A DNA stretch of 64,000 nucleotides from Asaia sp037151935 (lineage in GTDB: Bacteria; Pseudomonadota; Alphaproteobacteria; Acetobacterales; Acetobacteraceae). The stretch covers positions 1 through 64,000 of the forward strand of contig NZ_CP157575.1 of the NCBI RefSeq assembly GCF_051628905.1. Reading direction: 5' to 3'. The position numbers were made by a program, and so were the translations under genes. Shown one piece after another: positions 34,225 to 43,224 of this stretch. Position 1 is the first letter of the stretch. Every line of letters starts with the position of its first letter. Under the pieces are notes generated by a model, which searched no databases, was not told the DNA's origin, and saw nothing but the letters and a program-made list of their open reading frames with translations.

Positions 34225-35247
34225 ATGTCCGGCAAAGCCCATAAGGGGGCGGCTCAGCCGCTCGCGGATCATAACGGACCGATCCTGCCATTGGAGACCG
34301 TTCGTACGGCATATCGCGATATGCTGTTGCTCCGCCGTTTCGAGGAAAAGGCCGGACAGCTTTACGGCATGGGCCTCATCGGCGGCTTCTGTCATCTTTA
34401 TATCGGTCAGGAAGCGGTCATCGTCGGCATGTCGCTGGCCATGAAGCCGGGCGACAAGATCGTCACTTCCTATCGCGACCACGCCCATATGCTTATGATG
34501 GGCATGAGCCCCGGCGGTGTGATGGCCGAGCTGACCGGACGCAAGGACGGTTATTCGCACGGCAAGGGCGGCTCGATGCACATGTTCTCGCGTGAGAAGA
34601 ATTTCTACGGCGGCCATGGTATCGTCGGTGCGCAGGTGGCGATCGGCACGGGTCTGGCTTTTGCCAATAAATATCGCGGCACCGATGAAGTGGGCGTGGC
34701 TTATTTCGGCGAAGGCGCAGCCCAGCAGGGTCAGGTCTATGAGAGCTTCAACCTCGCCGCCTTGCACAAATTGCCCTGCATCTATGTGATCGAAAACAAT
34801 CGCTACGGCATGGGCACCAGCGTCGAGCGTTCCAGCGCCGCCGCCCATGACCTTTCCCAGATCGGTGCCCCTTGGAAGATCCCCGGTCGGAAGGTCGACG
34901 GTATGGATCTGTTCGCCGTGCATGAGGCGGCTCAGGAAGCCGTCGCGCATTGCCGAGCAGGCAAGGGGCCTTTCCTGCTCGAGATGGAAACCTATCGTTA
35001 TCGCGGTCACTCGATGTCCGACCCGGCGCGCTATCGCGACCGCTCGGAAGTCGAGGAAATGCGCCGCACGCGCGACCCGATCGAAGCGCTGCACAAGCTG
35101 CTGTCCGAAAAGGGCACCAGCGACGAGGCGTTCAAGGAGATCGATGCCGAGGTGAAGCAGATCGTCAATGACGCTGCCGAGTTCGCCCAGAACAGTGCCG
35201 AACCCGATCTCTCTGAACTTTGGACCGATATTCTGGTGGAGGCGTAA
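34225..35247 (+). CDS. pdhA: Pyruvate dehydrogenase E1 component, alpha subunit
   Basis: With PdhB it decarboxylates pyruvate on thiamine diphosphate and acetylates the lipoyl arm of E2. The 340-residue protein contains the ThDP-binding stretch from FGEGAAQQGQVYESFN (near 165) to VIENNRYGMG, and the loop YRYRGHSMSDPARYR near 258 typical of heterotetrameric E1-alpha. AGGAG before the ATG at 34225 supports this start over an upstream GTG at 34144. pdhB starts three bases after its stop. First gene of the six-gene PDH run. Confidence 0.97.
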   Translation: MSGKAHKGAAQPLADHNGPILPLETVRTAYRDMLLLRRFEEKAGQLYGMGLIGGFCHLYIGQEAVIVGMSLAMKPGDKIVTSYRDHAHMLMMGMSPGGVMAELTGRKDGYSHGKGGSMHMFSREKNFYGGHGIVGAQVAIGTGLAFANKYRGTDEVGVAYFGEGAAQQGQVYESFNLAALHKLPCIYVIENNRYGMGTSVERSSAAAHDLSQIGAPWKIPGRKVDGMDLFAVHEAAQEAVAHCRAGKGPFLLEMETYRYRGHSMSDPARYRDRSEVEEMRRTRDPIEALHKLLSEKGTSDEAFKEIDAEVKQIVNDAAEFAQNSAEPDLSELWTDILVEA

Positions 35248-35250
35248 GTT

Positions 35251-36597
35251 ATGGCCGCTCCTGTTCTCATGCCGGCTCTTTCGCCTACCATGACCGAAGG
35301 CACGCTTTCCAAATGGACGGTAAAGCAAGGTGACAAGATCAACTCGGGCGATGTGATTGCCGAGATCGAGACCGACAAGGCGACGATGGAAGTCGAGGCC
35401 GTCGATAGCGGTATCATGGCGAAAATTCTGGTGCCGGAAGGCTCGGAAAACGTCGCTGTAAATACGCAGATCGCGATCATCGCCGAAGAGGGCGAGGATA
35501 TCTCGGCGCTCGAAAACGGTCCTGCCGCGGCCCAGACCGCGCCAGCCCAGACGGCTGTTGAGGAAAAGGCCCCTCAGAAGCCGCAGGAACTGGTGGCAAC
35601 GCCGGATCGCGAATGGGGAGAGACCTCGGTCATTACCGTGCGTGAGGCGCTTCGCGATGCGATGGCCGCTGAGTTGCGTCGCGATGAAGACGTGTTCCTG
35701 CTCGGTGAGGAGGTCGCGCAGTATCAGGGCGCCTATAAGGTCAGCCAGGGTCTACTCGATGAATTCGGCGAAAAGCGCATTATCGATACGCCCATTACCG
35801 AGCATGGCTTCACCGGCATGGCTGTCGGCGCGGCGCTGACGGGTCTCAAGCCCATCGTCGAATTCATGACGATGAATTTCGCGATGCAGGCGGTCGATCA
35901 CATCATCAATTCGGCAGCCAAGACGCTCTACATGTCGGGTGGCCAGATGGGTTGTCCTATCGTGTTCCGAGGCCCCAATGGTGCCGCTGCCCGCGTGGGG
36001 GCCCAGCATTCGCAGTGCTATGCAAGCTGGTATGCCCATGTGCCCGGGTTGAAGGTGGTAGCGCCCTGGTCGTCAGAAGACGCCAAGGGCCTGCTGCGTG
36101 CGGCCATTCGCGACCCGAACCCGGTCATCGTACTCGAAAACGAAATCCTCTACGGTCAGAAATTCCCTTGCCCTGTGGATGAAGACTTCATCCTGCCCAT
36201 CGGCAAGGCGAAGATCGAGCGTGAGGGCAAGGACGTCACGCTGGTGGCGTTCTCGATCATGGTCGGTGTGGCGCTCGAAGCCGCAGCCAAGCTGGCCGAG
36301 CAGGGGATCGAAGCCGAGGTCATCAACCTCCGCACCATCCGACCGCTCGACACCGAGACGATCATCAACAGCGTGAAGAAGACGAGCCGCATCGTCTCCG
36401 TCGAGGAAGGCTGGCCCGTGGCCGGTATCGGCGCCGAGATCTGCGCCGTGGCGTGTGAACAGGCATTCGATTATCTCGATGCTCCGCCTGCGCGTGTCTG
36501 CGGTCTCGATATTCCGCTGCCTTACGCTGCCAATCTCGAAAAACATGCGCTTCCGCAGCCTGACTGGGTGGTGGACGCGGTTCGCAAACTGTTCTGA
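35251..36597 (+). CDS. pdhB: Pyruvate dehydrogenase E1 component, beta subunit with N-terminal lipoyl domain
   Basis: A 448-residue protein. Residues 1-80 form a biotinyl-lipoyl domain with the modification motif ETDKATMEVEAVDSG (Lys near 43); an Ala/Pro/Glu-rich linker follows (about 88-115); E1-beta proper begins near 120 (TSVITVREALRDAMAAEL) and contains QYQGAYKVSQGL and GPNGAAARVGAQHSQ. The lipoyl domain on E1-beta is a known alphaproteobacterial feature. Its role, perhaps holding E1 to the core or serving as an extra acyl carrier, is inference. Confidence 0.97.
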   Translation: MAAPVLMPALSPTMTEGTLSKWTVKQGDKINSGDVIAEIETDKATMEVEAVDSGIMAKILVPEGSENVAVNTQIAIIAEEGEDISALENGPAAAQTAPAQTAVEEKAPQKPQELVATPDREWGETSVITVREALRDAMAAELRRDEDVFLLGEEVAQYQGAYKVSQGLLDEFGEKRIIDTPITEHGFTGMAVGAALTGLKPIVEFMTMNFAMQAVDHIINSAAKTLYMSGGQMGCPIVFRGPNGAAARVGAQHSQCYASWYAHVPGLKVVAPWSSEDAKGLLRAAIRDPNPVIVLENEILYGQKFPCPVDEDFILPIGKAKIEREGKDVTLVAFSIMVGVALEAAAKLAEQGIEAEVINLRTIRPLDTETIINSVKKTSRIVSVEEGWPVAGIGAEICAVACEQAFDYLDAPPARVCGLDIPLPYAANLEKHALPQPDWVVDAVRKLF

Positions 36598-36609
36598 GGG
36601 GCTGCGACC

Positions 36610-37860
36610 ATGGCTACCAATATCCTGATGCCCGCACTTTCGCCCACGATGACCGAAGGTACGGTCTCACGCTGGTTGAAGAAAGAGGGCGACAAGGTGA
36701 AGTCCGGCGATCTGATCGCCGAAATCGAGACCGACAAGGCGACGATGGAAGTCGAGGCCGTTGATGAAGGCATTCTCGGGCGTATCGTCGTGCCGGAAGG
36801 CACCGAAGGGGTGAAGGTCAATTCCCCCATTGCCATTCTTGTAGAGGAAGGCGAAACCGTCCCCGAACTGGCCGAGGCCGCTCCGGCGAAAACGGCAGAG
36901 CCTGCCCCGCAGACGGCACGCCAGAACGAGGCTCCGAAAGCGCCAGCTGCCCCGACCGCATCGTCACCCACCTCCGCTCCGGCGCCTGTGGCGGGCAAGC
37001 GCGTTTTTGCCTCGCCTCTCGCGCGCCGCATCGCTGCCAAGAAGGGCCTCGATCTGTCTGGCGTAAAGGGCACTGGTCCGAATGGCCGTATTCTGCGTCG
37101 CGATGTCGAGAACGCTCAGATCGCTGCGCCTGCGAAGGCCGAAGCTGCAATCGCCGCACCGGCAGAGGTCAAGCGCGTTGCCAATTCGACCATGCGCAAG
37201 GTCATCGCGCGCCGCCTGAGCGAGTCCAAGCAGAACGTGCCGCATTTCTACGTGGCCGTGGATATCGAGCTTGACGCGTTGCTTGCACTGCGTGCGCAGC
37301 TCAACGCAGCTTCGCCGAGCGAAGGTGAGGGGCAGTTCAAGATCTCGGTCAATGATATGATGATCAAGGCTGTGGCGCTTGCCCTGCGCAGCTGCCCAGG
37401 TCTGAATGTGCAGTTCACCGAGGCTGAAACACTGCATTTCCCCGATATAGACATATCGATGGCGGTTTCCATTCCCGATGGTCTGATCACTCCGATCATC
37501 CGTCAGGCCGACCGCAAATCGCTGCGCGACATCAGTGCGGAGGCGCGCGATCTGGCCAAGCGCGCGCGTGACGGCAAGCTGAAGCCCGAAGAGTTTCAGG
37601 GTGGCACGTTCTCGATCTCGAATATGGGCATGTTCGGCGTACGCGAGTTCTCAGCCATCATCAACCCGCCTCAGGCCGGTATTCTGGCCATCGCGGCAGG
37701 TGAAAAGCGCGCTGTCGTGCGCGGAGACGAGCTGGCGGTTGCGACCGTGATGACGGCCACGCTCTCCGTTGATCATCGTGCAGTCGATGGGGCGCTCGGC
37801 GCCCAGTGGCTGAACGCGCTGCGCGACATCGTTCAAAACCCCTATCGTCTGGTGATCTGA
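36610..37860 (+). CDS. pdhC: Dihydrolipoamide acetyltransferase (PDH E2)
   Basis: E2 forms the core of the complex and transfers acetyl from lipoamide to CoA. Its 416 residues contain one lipoyl domain (1-80, ETDKATMEVEAVDEG), an Ala/Pro linker, a peripheral-subunit-binding domain (about 137-172, SPLARRIAAKKGLDLSGVKG) and the catalytic domain (about 195-416) with SNMGMFGV near 340 and the active-site His in SVDHRAVDGALGA near 386. The lipoyl region is nearly a copy of that in pdhB. It follows pdhB by 12 bases and precedes lpdA by 3. Confidence 0.97.
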   Translation: MATNILMPALSPTMTEGTVSRWLKKEGDKVKSGDLIAEIETDKATMEVEAVDEGILGRIVVPEGTEGVKVNSPIAILVEEGETVPELAEAAPAKTAEPAPQTARQNEAPKAPAAPTASSPTSAPAPVAGKRVFASPLARRIAAKKGLDLSGVKGTGPNGRILRRDVENAQIAAPAKAEAAIAAPAEVKRVANSTMRKVIARRLSESKQNVPHFYVAVDIELDALLALRAQLNAASPSEGEGQFKISVNDMMIKAVALALRSCPGLNVQFTEAETLHFPDIDISMAVSIPDGLITPIIRQADRKSLRDISAEARDLAKRARDGKLKPEEFQGGTFSISNMGMFGVREFSAIINPPQAGILAIAAGEKRAVVRGDELAVATVMTATLSVDHRAVDGALGAQWLNALRDIVQNPYRLVI

Positions 37861-37863
37861 GCC

Positions 37864-39267
37864 ATGGACAAATTCGATCTGATCGTCGTTGGCGGCGGTC
37901 CGGGCGGGTATGTCGCCGCCCTGCGTGCCGCACAGCTCGGCAAGAATGTCGCTGTTGTCGAAAGCACCCATCTTGGCGGTATCTGCCTCAACTGGGGCTG
38001 CATCCCGACCAAGGCGCTGCTGCGCGCCTCTGAGCTGAACCACCAGCTGCATAATCTGGCGGAATTTGGTTTCAGCGCGGAGAAGGTGAGCTTTGACCTT
38101 GAAAAGGTCGTTGCCCGCTCGCGTGCCGTGTCGCGTCAGCTCTCACGCGGCGTGTCTGGCCTGCTCAAGAAAGCCAAGGTCAAGGTTTATGATGGCCGAG
38201 CCAGACTGGCCGGGCGTGACGGAAACGCCCATGTGGTGTCGGTCACCAAGGATGGCGCGGAACTGACGCGCATTGCGGCCCCCGATGTCATTCTGGCGAC
38301 AGGCGCCCGCGCCCGTCATTTCCCCGGGCTTGAGCCCGATGGCGAGCTGGTCTGGACCTATCGCGAAGCGATGGTGCCCAAGGAACTGCCCAAGCGTCTG
38401 CTTGTCATCGGTTCCGGGGCGATCGGTGTGGAATTTGCGTCTTTCTATCGCAATATGGGCGCGGAAGTGACCATTGCCGAAGTCGCCGACCGCATCATGA
38501 TCGCCGAAGACGCCGAGATCAGCGCCATGGCGCAGAAATCCTTCGAAAAGCAGGGGATCAAGGTGCTGACCGGCGCCAAGGTCGGCCCGCTGAACAAGAA
38601 GGATGGCACGGTCTCCACCCAGATCGTTACGGCCTCTGGCACGCATGATCTCGTGGTCGATAAGGTCATTCTCGCTGTCGGTATCGTTGGCAATATCGAA
38701 GATCTCGGTCTGGAAAAGACCAAGGTGAAAATCGACAAGACGCATATCATCGTCGATGAGTTCTGCCGCACGGGTGAGCAGGGACTCTGGGCTATCGGTG
38801 ACGTGGCGGGTGCCCCCTGGCTGGCGCATAAGGCGAGCCATGAGGGCGTGATCTGCGTCGAGAAGATCGCCGGGCAAGACCCCGAGCCGCTTCATCCCCT
38901 CAACATTCCGGGCTGTACCTATAGCCGTCCGCAAGTGGCGTCTGTCGGGCTGACGGAAGAAAAGGCGAAAGCGACAGGGCGCAAGCTCAAGATCGGACGC
39001 TTCCCGTTCATGGCAAACGGCAAGGCACTGGCCATGGGCGAGCCCGATGGCCTGACCAAGACCATTTTCGACGCCGAAACCGGCGAGTTGCTCGGCGCGC
39101 ACATGATCGGCGCCGAGGTGACGGAAATGATCCAGGGCTATGTGATTGCGCGCACGTCCGAGCTGACCGAGGCTGAATTGAAGGAGACGGTCTTCCCGCA
39201 TCCGACCATCTCCGAAACGATGCATGAATCGGTCCTTGCAGCCTGGGGTGGAGCGCTCCACTTCTAG
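37864..39267 (+). CDS. lpdA: Dihydrolipoyl dehydrogenase (PDH E3)
   Basis: Reoxidises dihydrolipoamide with FAD and NAD+. The 467-residue protein has the FAD fingerprint VGGGPGGYVAALRAAQLGKN near 9, the redox disulfide in GGICLNWGCIPTKALL near 39 (C-x4-C), the NAD-binding VIGSGAIGVEFASFYRNMGA near 180, the second FAD segment WAIGDVAGAPWLAHKA near 304 and the catalytic His/Glu in HPHPTISE-like FPHPTISETMHE near 443. It is an integral member of the PDH operon. Confidence 0.97.
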   Translation: MDKFDLIVVGGGPGGYVAALRAAQLGKNVAVVESTHLGGICLNWGCIPTKALLRASELNHQLHNLAEFGFSAEKVSFDLEKVVARSRAVSRQLSRGVSGLLKKAKVKVYDGRARLAGRDGNAHVVSVTKDGAELTRIAAPDVILATGARARHFPGLEPDGELVWTYREAMVPKELPKRLLVIGSGAIGVEFASFYRNMGAEVTIAEVADRIMIAEDAEISAMAQKSFEKQGIKVLTGAKVGPLNKKDGTVSTQIVTASGTHDLVVDKVILAVGIVGNIEDLGLEKTKVKIDKTHIIVDEFCRTGEQGLWAIGDVAGAPWLAHKASHEGVICVEKIAGQDPEPLHPLNIPGCTYSRPQVASVGLTEEKAKATGRKLKIGRFPFMANGKALAMGEPDGLTKTIFDAETGELLGAHMIGAEVTEMIQGYVIARTSELTEAELKETVFPHPTISETMHESVLAAWGGALHF

Positions 39268-39269
39268 TC

Positions 39270-40259
39270 ATGACCATGCAGCGCATCACCATCGATCATC
39301 GGAAGCCGGGCTCGCTCCGTCATCCTGAGAAGGCCAACCGGCCCGACAACCCTATCCAGCGCAAGCCAGACTGGATCAGGGTCAAGGCGCCCAACAGCCC
39401 TGTCTATCAGGAGACGCGCAAGCTCATGCGCGACAACAGGCTGGTTACGGTCTGTGAGGAAGCGGCTTGCCCGAATATCGGTGAGTGCTGGTCGCAGCGT
39501 CACGCGACCATGATGATCATGGGCGAGATCTGCACACGCGCCTGCTCCTTCTGCAATGTCACAACCGGCATGCCCAAGGCCTTGGACGCAGACGAGCCCC
39601 AGCGTGTCGCTGAAGCTGTCGCCAAGCTCGGATTGCGCCATGTCGTGATCACCTCGGTCGATCGCGACGATCTCGCCGATGGTGGTGCGCTGCATTTTGC
39701 CCAGACCATTGCCCGCATCCGTGATGCCTCACCCACAACCACCATCGAAATTCTGACTCCTGATTTCCTGCGCAAGCCAGGGGCGCTCGAGGTGGTCGTC
39801 AAGGCGAAACCCGATGTTTTCAATCACAACATCGAAACCGTGCCACGCCTCTATCCGTCGATCCGACCGGGCGCGCGGTATTTCCAATCCGTTCGTCTGC
39901 TGGACGATGTGAAGGCGCTCGATCCGTCAATCTTCACCAAATCCGGTGTGATGCTCGGTCTTGGTGAAGAGAAGATGGAGGTGGCGCAGGTGATGGATGA
40001 TTTCCGCATTGCCGATGTCGATTTCATCACCATGGGCCAGTATCTGCAGCCTACCCCCAAGCATGCCGGTGTCGCAAAATTCGTAACGCCGGACGAATTC
40101 GAAGAATATGCCCGTGTGGCGCGCGCCAAGGGCTTCTTGCAGGTGAGCGCCAGCCCGCTGACGCGCTCTTCCTATCATGCCGATTCCGACTTCGCTGCGC
40201 TCAGAGAGGCGAGGCAAAACAGGCTGGGGCTCGATCCGCTTCAGTCGGAGAAACAGTAG
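39270..40259 (+). CDS. lipA: Lipoyl synthase
   Basis: A radical-SAM enzyme that inserts two sulfurs into octanoyl groups on the lipoyl domains, here those of PdhB and PdhC. The 329-residue protein holds the auxiliary-cluster cysteines CEEAACPNIGECW (C-x4-C-x5-C, near 61-72) and the radical-SAM CTRACSFC near 87-94, followed by the conserved final region with ASPLTRSSYHAD near 291 (Ser ligand of the auxiliary cluster). Two in-frame ATGs (39270, 39276) are possible. It is in the PDH operon, so cofactor and enzyme are made together. Confidence 0.97.
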   Translation: MTMQRITIDHRKPGSLRHPEKANRPDNPIQRKPDWIRVKAPNSPVYQETRKLMRDNRLVTVCEEAACPNIGECWSQRHATMMIMGEICTRACSFCNVTTGMPKALDADEPQRVAEAVAKLGLRHVVITSVDRDDLADGGALHFAQTIARIRDASPTTTIEILTPDFLRKPGALEVVVKAKPDVFNHNIETVPRLYPSIRPGARYFQSVRLLDDVKALDPSIFTKSGVMLGLGEEKMEVAQVMDDFRIADVDFITMGQYLQPTPKHAGVAKFVTPDEFEEYARVARAKGFLQVSASPLTRSSYHADSDFAALREARQNRLGLDPLQSEKQ

Positions 40260-40721
40260 ATGCCCACCCATGCCGAGCAACGGCTGATCGCTTACAGTCC
40301 TGAACAGCTTTTCGATCTCGTGGCCGATGTGGGTGCCTATCCGCAATTTCTCCCGTGGTGCGTCAAGGCTACGATCAAATCCAAGACCGAGCAGGAGCTG
40401 GTAGCCGATCTTACTGTGGGTTTCGGGCCATTTCGCGAAACCTTTACCAGCCGCGTCTCGCTTGAGCGCCCCAATCGTATTCGTGTGCGATACGAAAAAG
40501 GGCCGTTTCGCTATCTGAACAACGTCTGGACCTTCACCCCTGACGCCCGAGGCTGTCTCGTCGATTTTTTTGTGGATTTCGAGTTTCGTTCACGCCTGCT
40601 TCAGAATGCGATCGGTGTCGTATTTAACGAGGGTGTGCGTCTGATGGTCTCGGCTTTCATCAAGCGTGCCCGTGATATTTATGGTGTCTCTTCCCAGCCC
40701 GGTGCCGTTATTCGCGACTGA
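40260..40721 (+). CDS. RatA/COQ10-type START-domain protein
   Basis: A 153-residue single-domain protein of the polyketide-cyclase/START fold: PTHAEQRLIAYSPEQLFDLV near 2, YPQFLPWCVKA near 29, FRETFTSRVSLE near 55 and VDFFVDFEFRSRLLQ near 98. Homologues are called COQ10 (ubiquinone chaperone) or RatA (ribosome association toxin of E. coli). Which activity applies cannot be read from the sequence, and COQ10-like ubiquinone binding is the more conserved view. Its ATG directly follows the lipA stop, so it is the last gene of the PDH operon. Confidence 0.88.
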   Translation: MPTHAEQRLIAYSPEQLFDLVADVGAYPQFLPWCVKATIKSKTEQELVADLTVGFGPFRETFTSRVSLERPNRIRVRYEKGPFRYLNNVWTFTPDARGCLVDFFVDFEFRSRLLQNAIGVVFNEGVRLMVSAFIKRARDIYGVSSQPGAVIRD

Positions 40722-40852
40722 TCACGCGCTCGTTTTTTCAAAGCTGCGCAACCGCACCGCTTTCGTTACGTTCTGAGGTCATCGAGAGGTTCCGTTCTGG
40801 GCAATTCGCCTTTACGGGGCTTCCAGATTTGAGACTATCGGAAGGAAGAGAC

Positions 40853-41173
40853 ATGAAGTTTTCCAAGCTGTGCGCCACCCTGACGGCCGCTACCTTCGTC
40901 GTTGCGACCCCGGCTTTCGCCAAGCATGCACCGCACAAGGCTCATGCCAGCAAGAGCGAAATGCACAAGAAGGGCGCCAAGGCCGCCAAGGGCTCTGAAG
41001 CGACCGAGGATCTGAACGCCCGCAGCCTGCAGCAGGCCCAGACGCCGGTTCCCGTAACGGCTCCGATGTCAGCGCCCGCCGCCAGCGCAACCGCGCCTGC
41101 GCCGGCTCCGATGCCGATGGACCCGTCGATGAAAATGCCGTCCTCCACCATGCCGGCCAGCTCGGGCCAGTAA
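40853..41173 (+). CDS. Small secreted, Lys/His- and Met/Pro-rich protein of unknown function
   Basis: The 106-residue product has a clear signal peptide (MKFSKLCATLTAATFVVATPAFA, cut before KHAPHK) and a mature part of about 83 residues that looks disordered: a basic His/Lys segment (KHAPHKAHASKSEMHKKG) and an Ala/Pro/Met-rich tail (PMPMDPSMKMPSS). There are no cysteines in the mature part. Strong GGAAGGAAGAG site before the ATG and its own terminator suggest an abundant monocistronic product. Metal or polyanion binding is possible, but this is inference from composition only. Confidence 0.8.
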   Translation: MKFSKLCATLTAATFVVATPAFAKHAPHKAHASKSEMHKKGAKAAKGSEATEDLNARSLQQAQTPVPVTAPMSAPAASATAPAPAPMPMDPSMKMPSSTMPASSGQ

Positions 41174-41520
41174 AAGGCGCGAGTCCTTTCGGACGCGGCT
41201 TCAAGCCTGCCCAGGCATAAAGAGAGACCCCGTCGCTTTGCGGCGGGGTTTTTCATTTGTGGGCCGGCGATTGATCCGGTTGCGGCATGGCGTATCGCAA
41301 GGAGCGCTGCGAGCGACAAGCCGCCTTGCCTCTCGGGCTTTTGAACGGCCTCAAGGGGCGGCGCCAGCCCGCCACGGGTACGCTTCGGGGAGGAGGCGCC
41401 TGTCATGACCTCGCGCTCGACACGCTGGATGCCTGGACAGCCGCAAGCCGTCTAAATGTTCTGCAATCTCCGGGGTGAAACTCTACCGTTTCGTGCCCGG
41501 ATTGCCTATATCCCCCGATT
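41174..41520. other. Intergenic region before cydD
   Basis: 347 bases. The first part holds the terminator at 41228-41253. In 41254-41520 I see no convincing gene, tRNA, repeat or regulatory palindrome. Short frames on both strands have no recognisable product. The cydD promoter must lie near its right end. Confidence 0.5.
41228..41253 (+). terminator. Intrinsic terminator of the small secreted protein gene
   Basis: CCCCGTCGC (41228-41236) pairs with GCGGCGGGG (41240-41248), with one G-T pair, around the loop TTT, followed by five T. Confidence 0.88.
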
Positions 41521-43224
41521 ATGAGCGGTGTAGATAAGAAACTGGTACGGGCCTGGGTCCGGCAGCAATCCGGCCCGGCCAGACGCGCGGCGCTGCCCGT
41601 CGTGGCTGTGGGGTGTCTCAATACGCTGATTGGCATTGGTCAAGCCTGGTGTCTGGCCTCCGTCCTCGGAGTGCTGCTTCAGACGCGTGGGGCTCAGGTA
41701 TTCGGCTTTATCGCTGCATTTGCGGCGCTTTCGGTCTGCCGCGCCCTGTGTCTCTATTTTCAGGAAAATCTGGCCGCACGCGCCGGTATTGCCGCCAGAG
41801 AGCGTCTGCGTCGTTCGGTGCTGGACTCTGTGATCGGTATCGGTCCCGCGCTATTGCGTCGTCAGCATTCCGCCGAAATAGCGGCTCTTCTGGTCGATCG
41901 TATCGAGGTGCTCGATGGGTATTTTGCCCGCTGGCTCCCCGCCTCGATGACCTGGATGGTGTTCCCCGTTTTCGTGCTTGCGGCGGTTTTCGTCGTTGAT
42001 CCGCGTGCGGCATTGATTTTGGCCGTCTGTGGCACGCTCGTCCCGGTCTCTCAGGCCGTTTTCGGCATCGGGGCAGCTTTGGCCTCACGCAACCAGTTTC
42101 TGGCTATGGTGCGTCTCCAGGCACGGTTTCTCGACCGGATCAGGGGGATTGCGACCATCGTTCTCTCCAACGCGACAGAGCGCGAGGCAAGTGCCCTGTC
42201 GGGCGCCGCGGACGATCTGCGTAAACGTACCGTAAAGATCCTGCGCGTCGCATTCCTCTCTTCGGCCGCGATCGATGTCGCCATGGTGGTCGCGATCATC
42301 ATGATCGTGCTGACGCAGGGACATTTCATTCATATCGACGCTTTCGCAGCGCCGAGCATCTATCCCGCTCCACATTTTACAGAGACGCTCTTTGCACTTT
42401 TCCTCGTGCCCGAGTTCTTTGCCCCGTTCCGGGGGCTCGCTCTGGCCTATCAGGATCGCGCCCATGCTGCCGGTGCGGCTGAGGCCATGGAGGCGATCCA
42501 GAGCGGCGAGACCCTGCCTGGAGACGAAGACAGAACTACGCTTGCCTCCCCGGTTCTGGTTGTCACAGTCAAGGCAGAAGGCCTGTCCTATCGCTGGAAC
42601 GAGACAGCACCATGGGTTCTCGAAGATCTGAATTTTTCGGTGGCGCCGAACGACATCCTGGTGCTTGACGGCCCGTCCGGCGCGGGCAAGTCGACACTTA
42701 TCGAGTTGTTGCTCGGCTTCATCAAGCCCAGCGCGGGGACCATCCGGTTCAACGACCGCGATATAGCGACGCTGCGAGGCCGCGATATCGCGCGCCATCT
42801 TGCCTGGATCGGCCAGAAGCCGGTGCTCTTCGCGGGTAGTTTGCGCGACAACCTGCTTTTTGCGCGACCTGACGCTGATGAGATGCGCTTGCAGCGTGCG
42901 ATTGAGGCAGCGGCGATCGACCGTTTTCTGAAAGACCTCCCACAGGGACTGGACACGGTGATCGGTGAGGGCGGCTTTGGGCTCTCGGGCGGCCAGGCCC
43001 AGCGTGTGGCGATTGCGCGCGCCTATCTCAAGGACGCGCCGCTGCTTCTGCTTGATGAGCCGACCGTCCATCTCGACCCGGAAACCGAAGCCGGGATCAT
43101 CGAGGCGCTGCGTCGCCTGTCTGAAGGGCGGACTGTCATTCTCAGCGCTCACTCCCCGGCAATGAAGGCGCTCGGCACGAAATCCCTGCGGCTCGGTATG
43201 TCCATGGCAGCGGAGCCAAGCTGA
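41521..43224 (+). CDS. cydD: Thiol reductant ABC exporter subunit CydD
   Basis: CydDC is a heterodimeric inner-membrane ABC transporter that exports cysteine and glutathione (or carries heme-linked reductant) and is needed to assemble cytochrome bd oxidase. CydD has 567 residues: a six-helix membrane domain (about 20-320) and an ATPase domain with Walker A GPSGAGKST near 385, signature LSGGQ near 487 and Walker B LLLLDEPTVHLD near 508. The stop overlaps the start of cydC by one base. cydA and cydB are not adjacent. Confidence 0.93.
   Translation: MSGVDKKLVRAWVRQQSGPARRAALPVVAVGCLNTLIGIGQAWCLASVLGVLLQTRGAQVFGFIAAFAALSVCRALCLYFQENLAARAGIAARERLRRSVLDSVIGIGPALLRRQHSAEIAALLVDRIEVLDGYFARWLPASMTWMVFPVFVLAAVFVVDPRAALILAVCGTLVPVSQAVFGIGAALASRNQFLAMVRLQARFLDRIRGIATIVLSNATEREASALSGAADDLRKRTVKILRVAFLSSAAIDVAMVVAIIMIVLTQGHFIHIDAFAAPSIYPAPHFTETLFALFLVPEFFAPFRGLALAYQDRAHAAGAAEAMEAIQSGETLPGDEDRTTLASPVLVVTVKAEGLSYRWNETAPWVLEDLNFSVAPNDILVLDGPSGAGKSTLIELLLGFIKPSAGTIRFNDRDIATLRGRDIARHLAWIGQKPVLFAGSLRDNLLFARPDADEMRLQRAIEAAAIDRFLKDLPQGLDTVIGEGGFGLSGGQAQRVAIARAYLKDAPLLLLDEPTVHLDPETEAGIIEALRRLSEGRTVILSAHSPAMKALGTKSLRLGMSMAAEPS

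Noticed and set aside
34129..35328. 399-residue antisense frame opposite pdhA
   Set aside because: The opposite strand encodes a certain E1-alpha; the antisense product has no recognisable motif.
41287..41478. 63-residue frame upstream of cydD
   Set aside because: No ribosome-binding site, no family resemblance and composition typical of non-coding GC-rich DNA.
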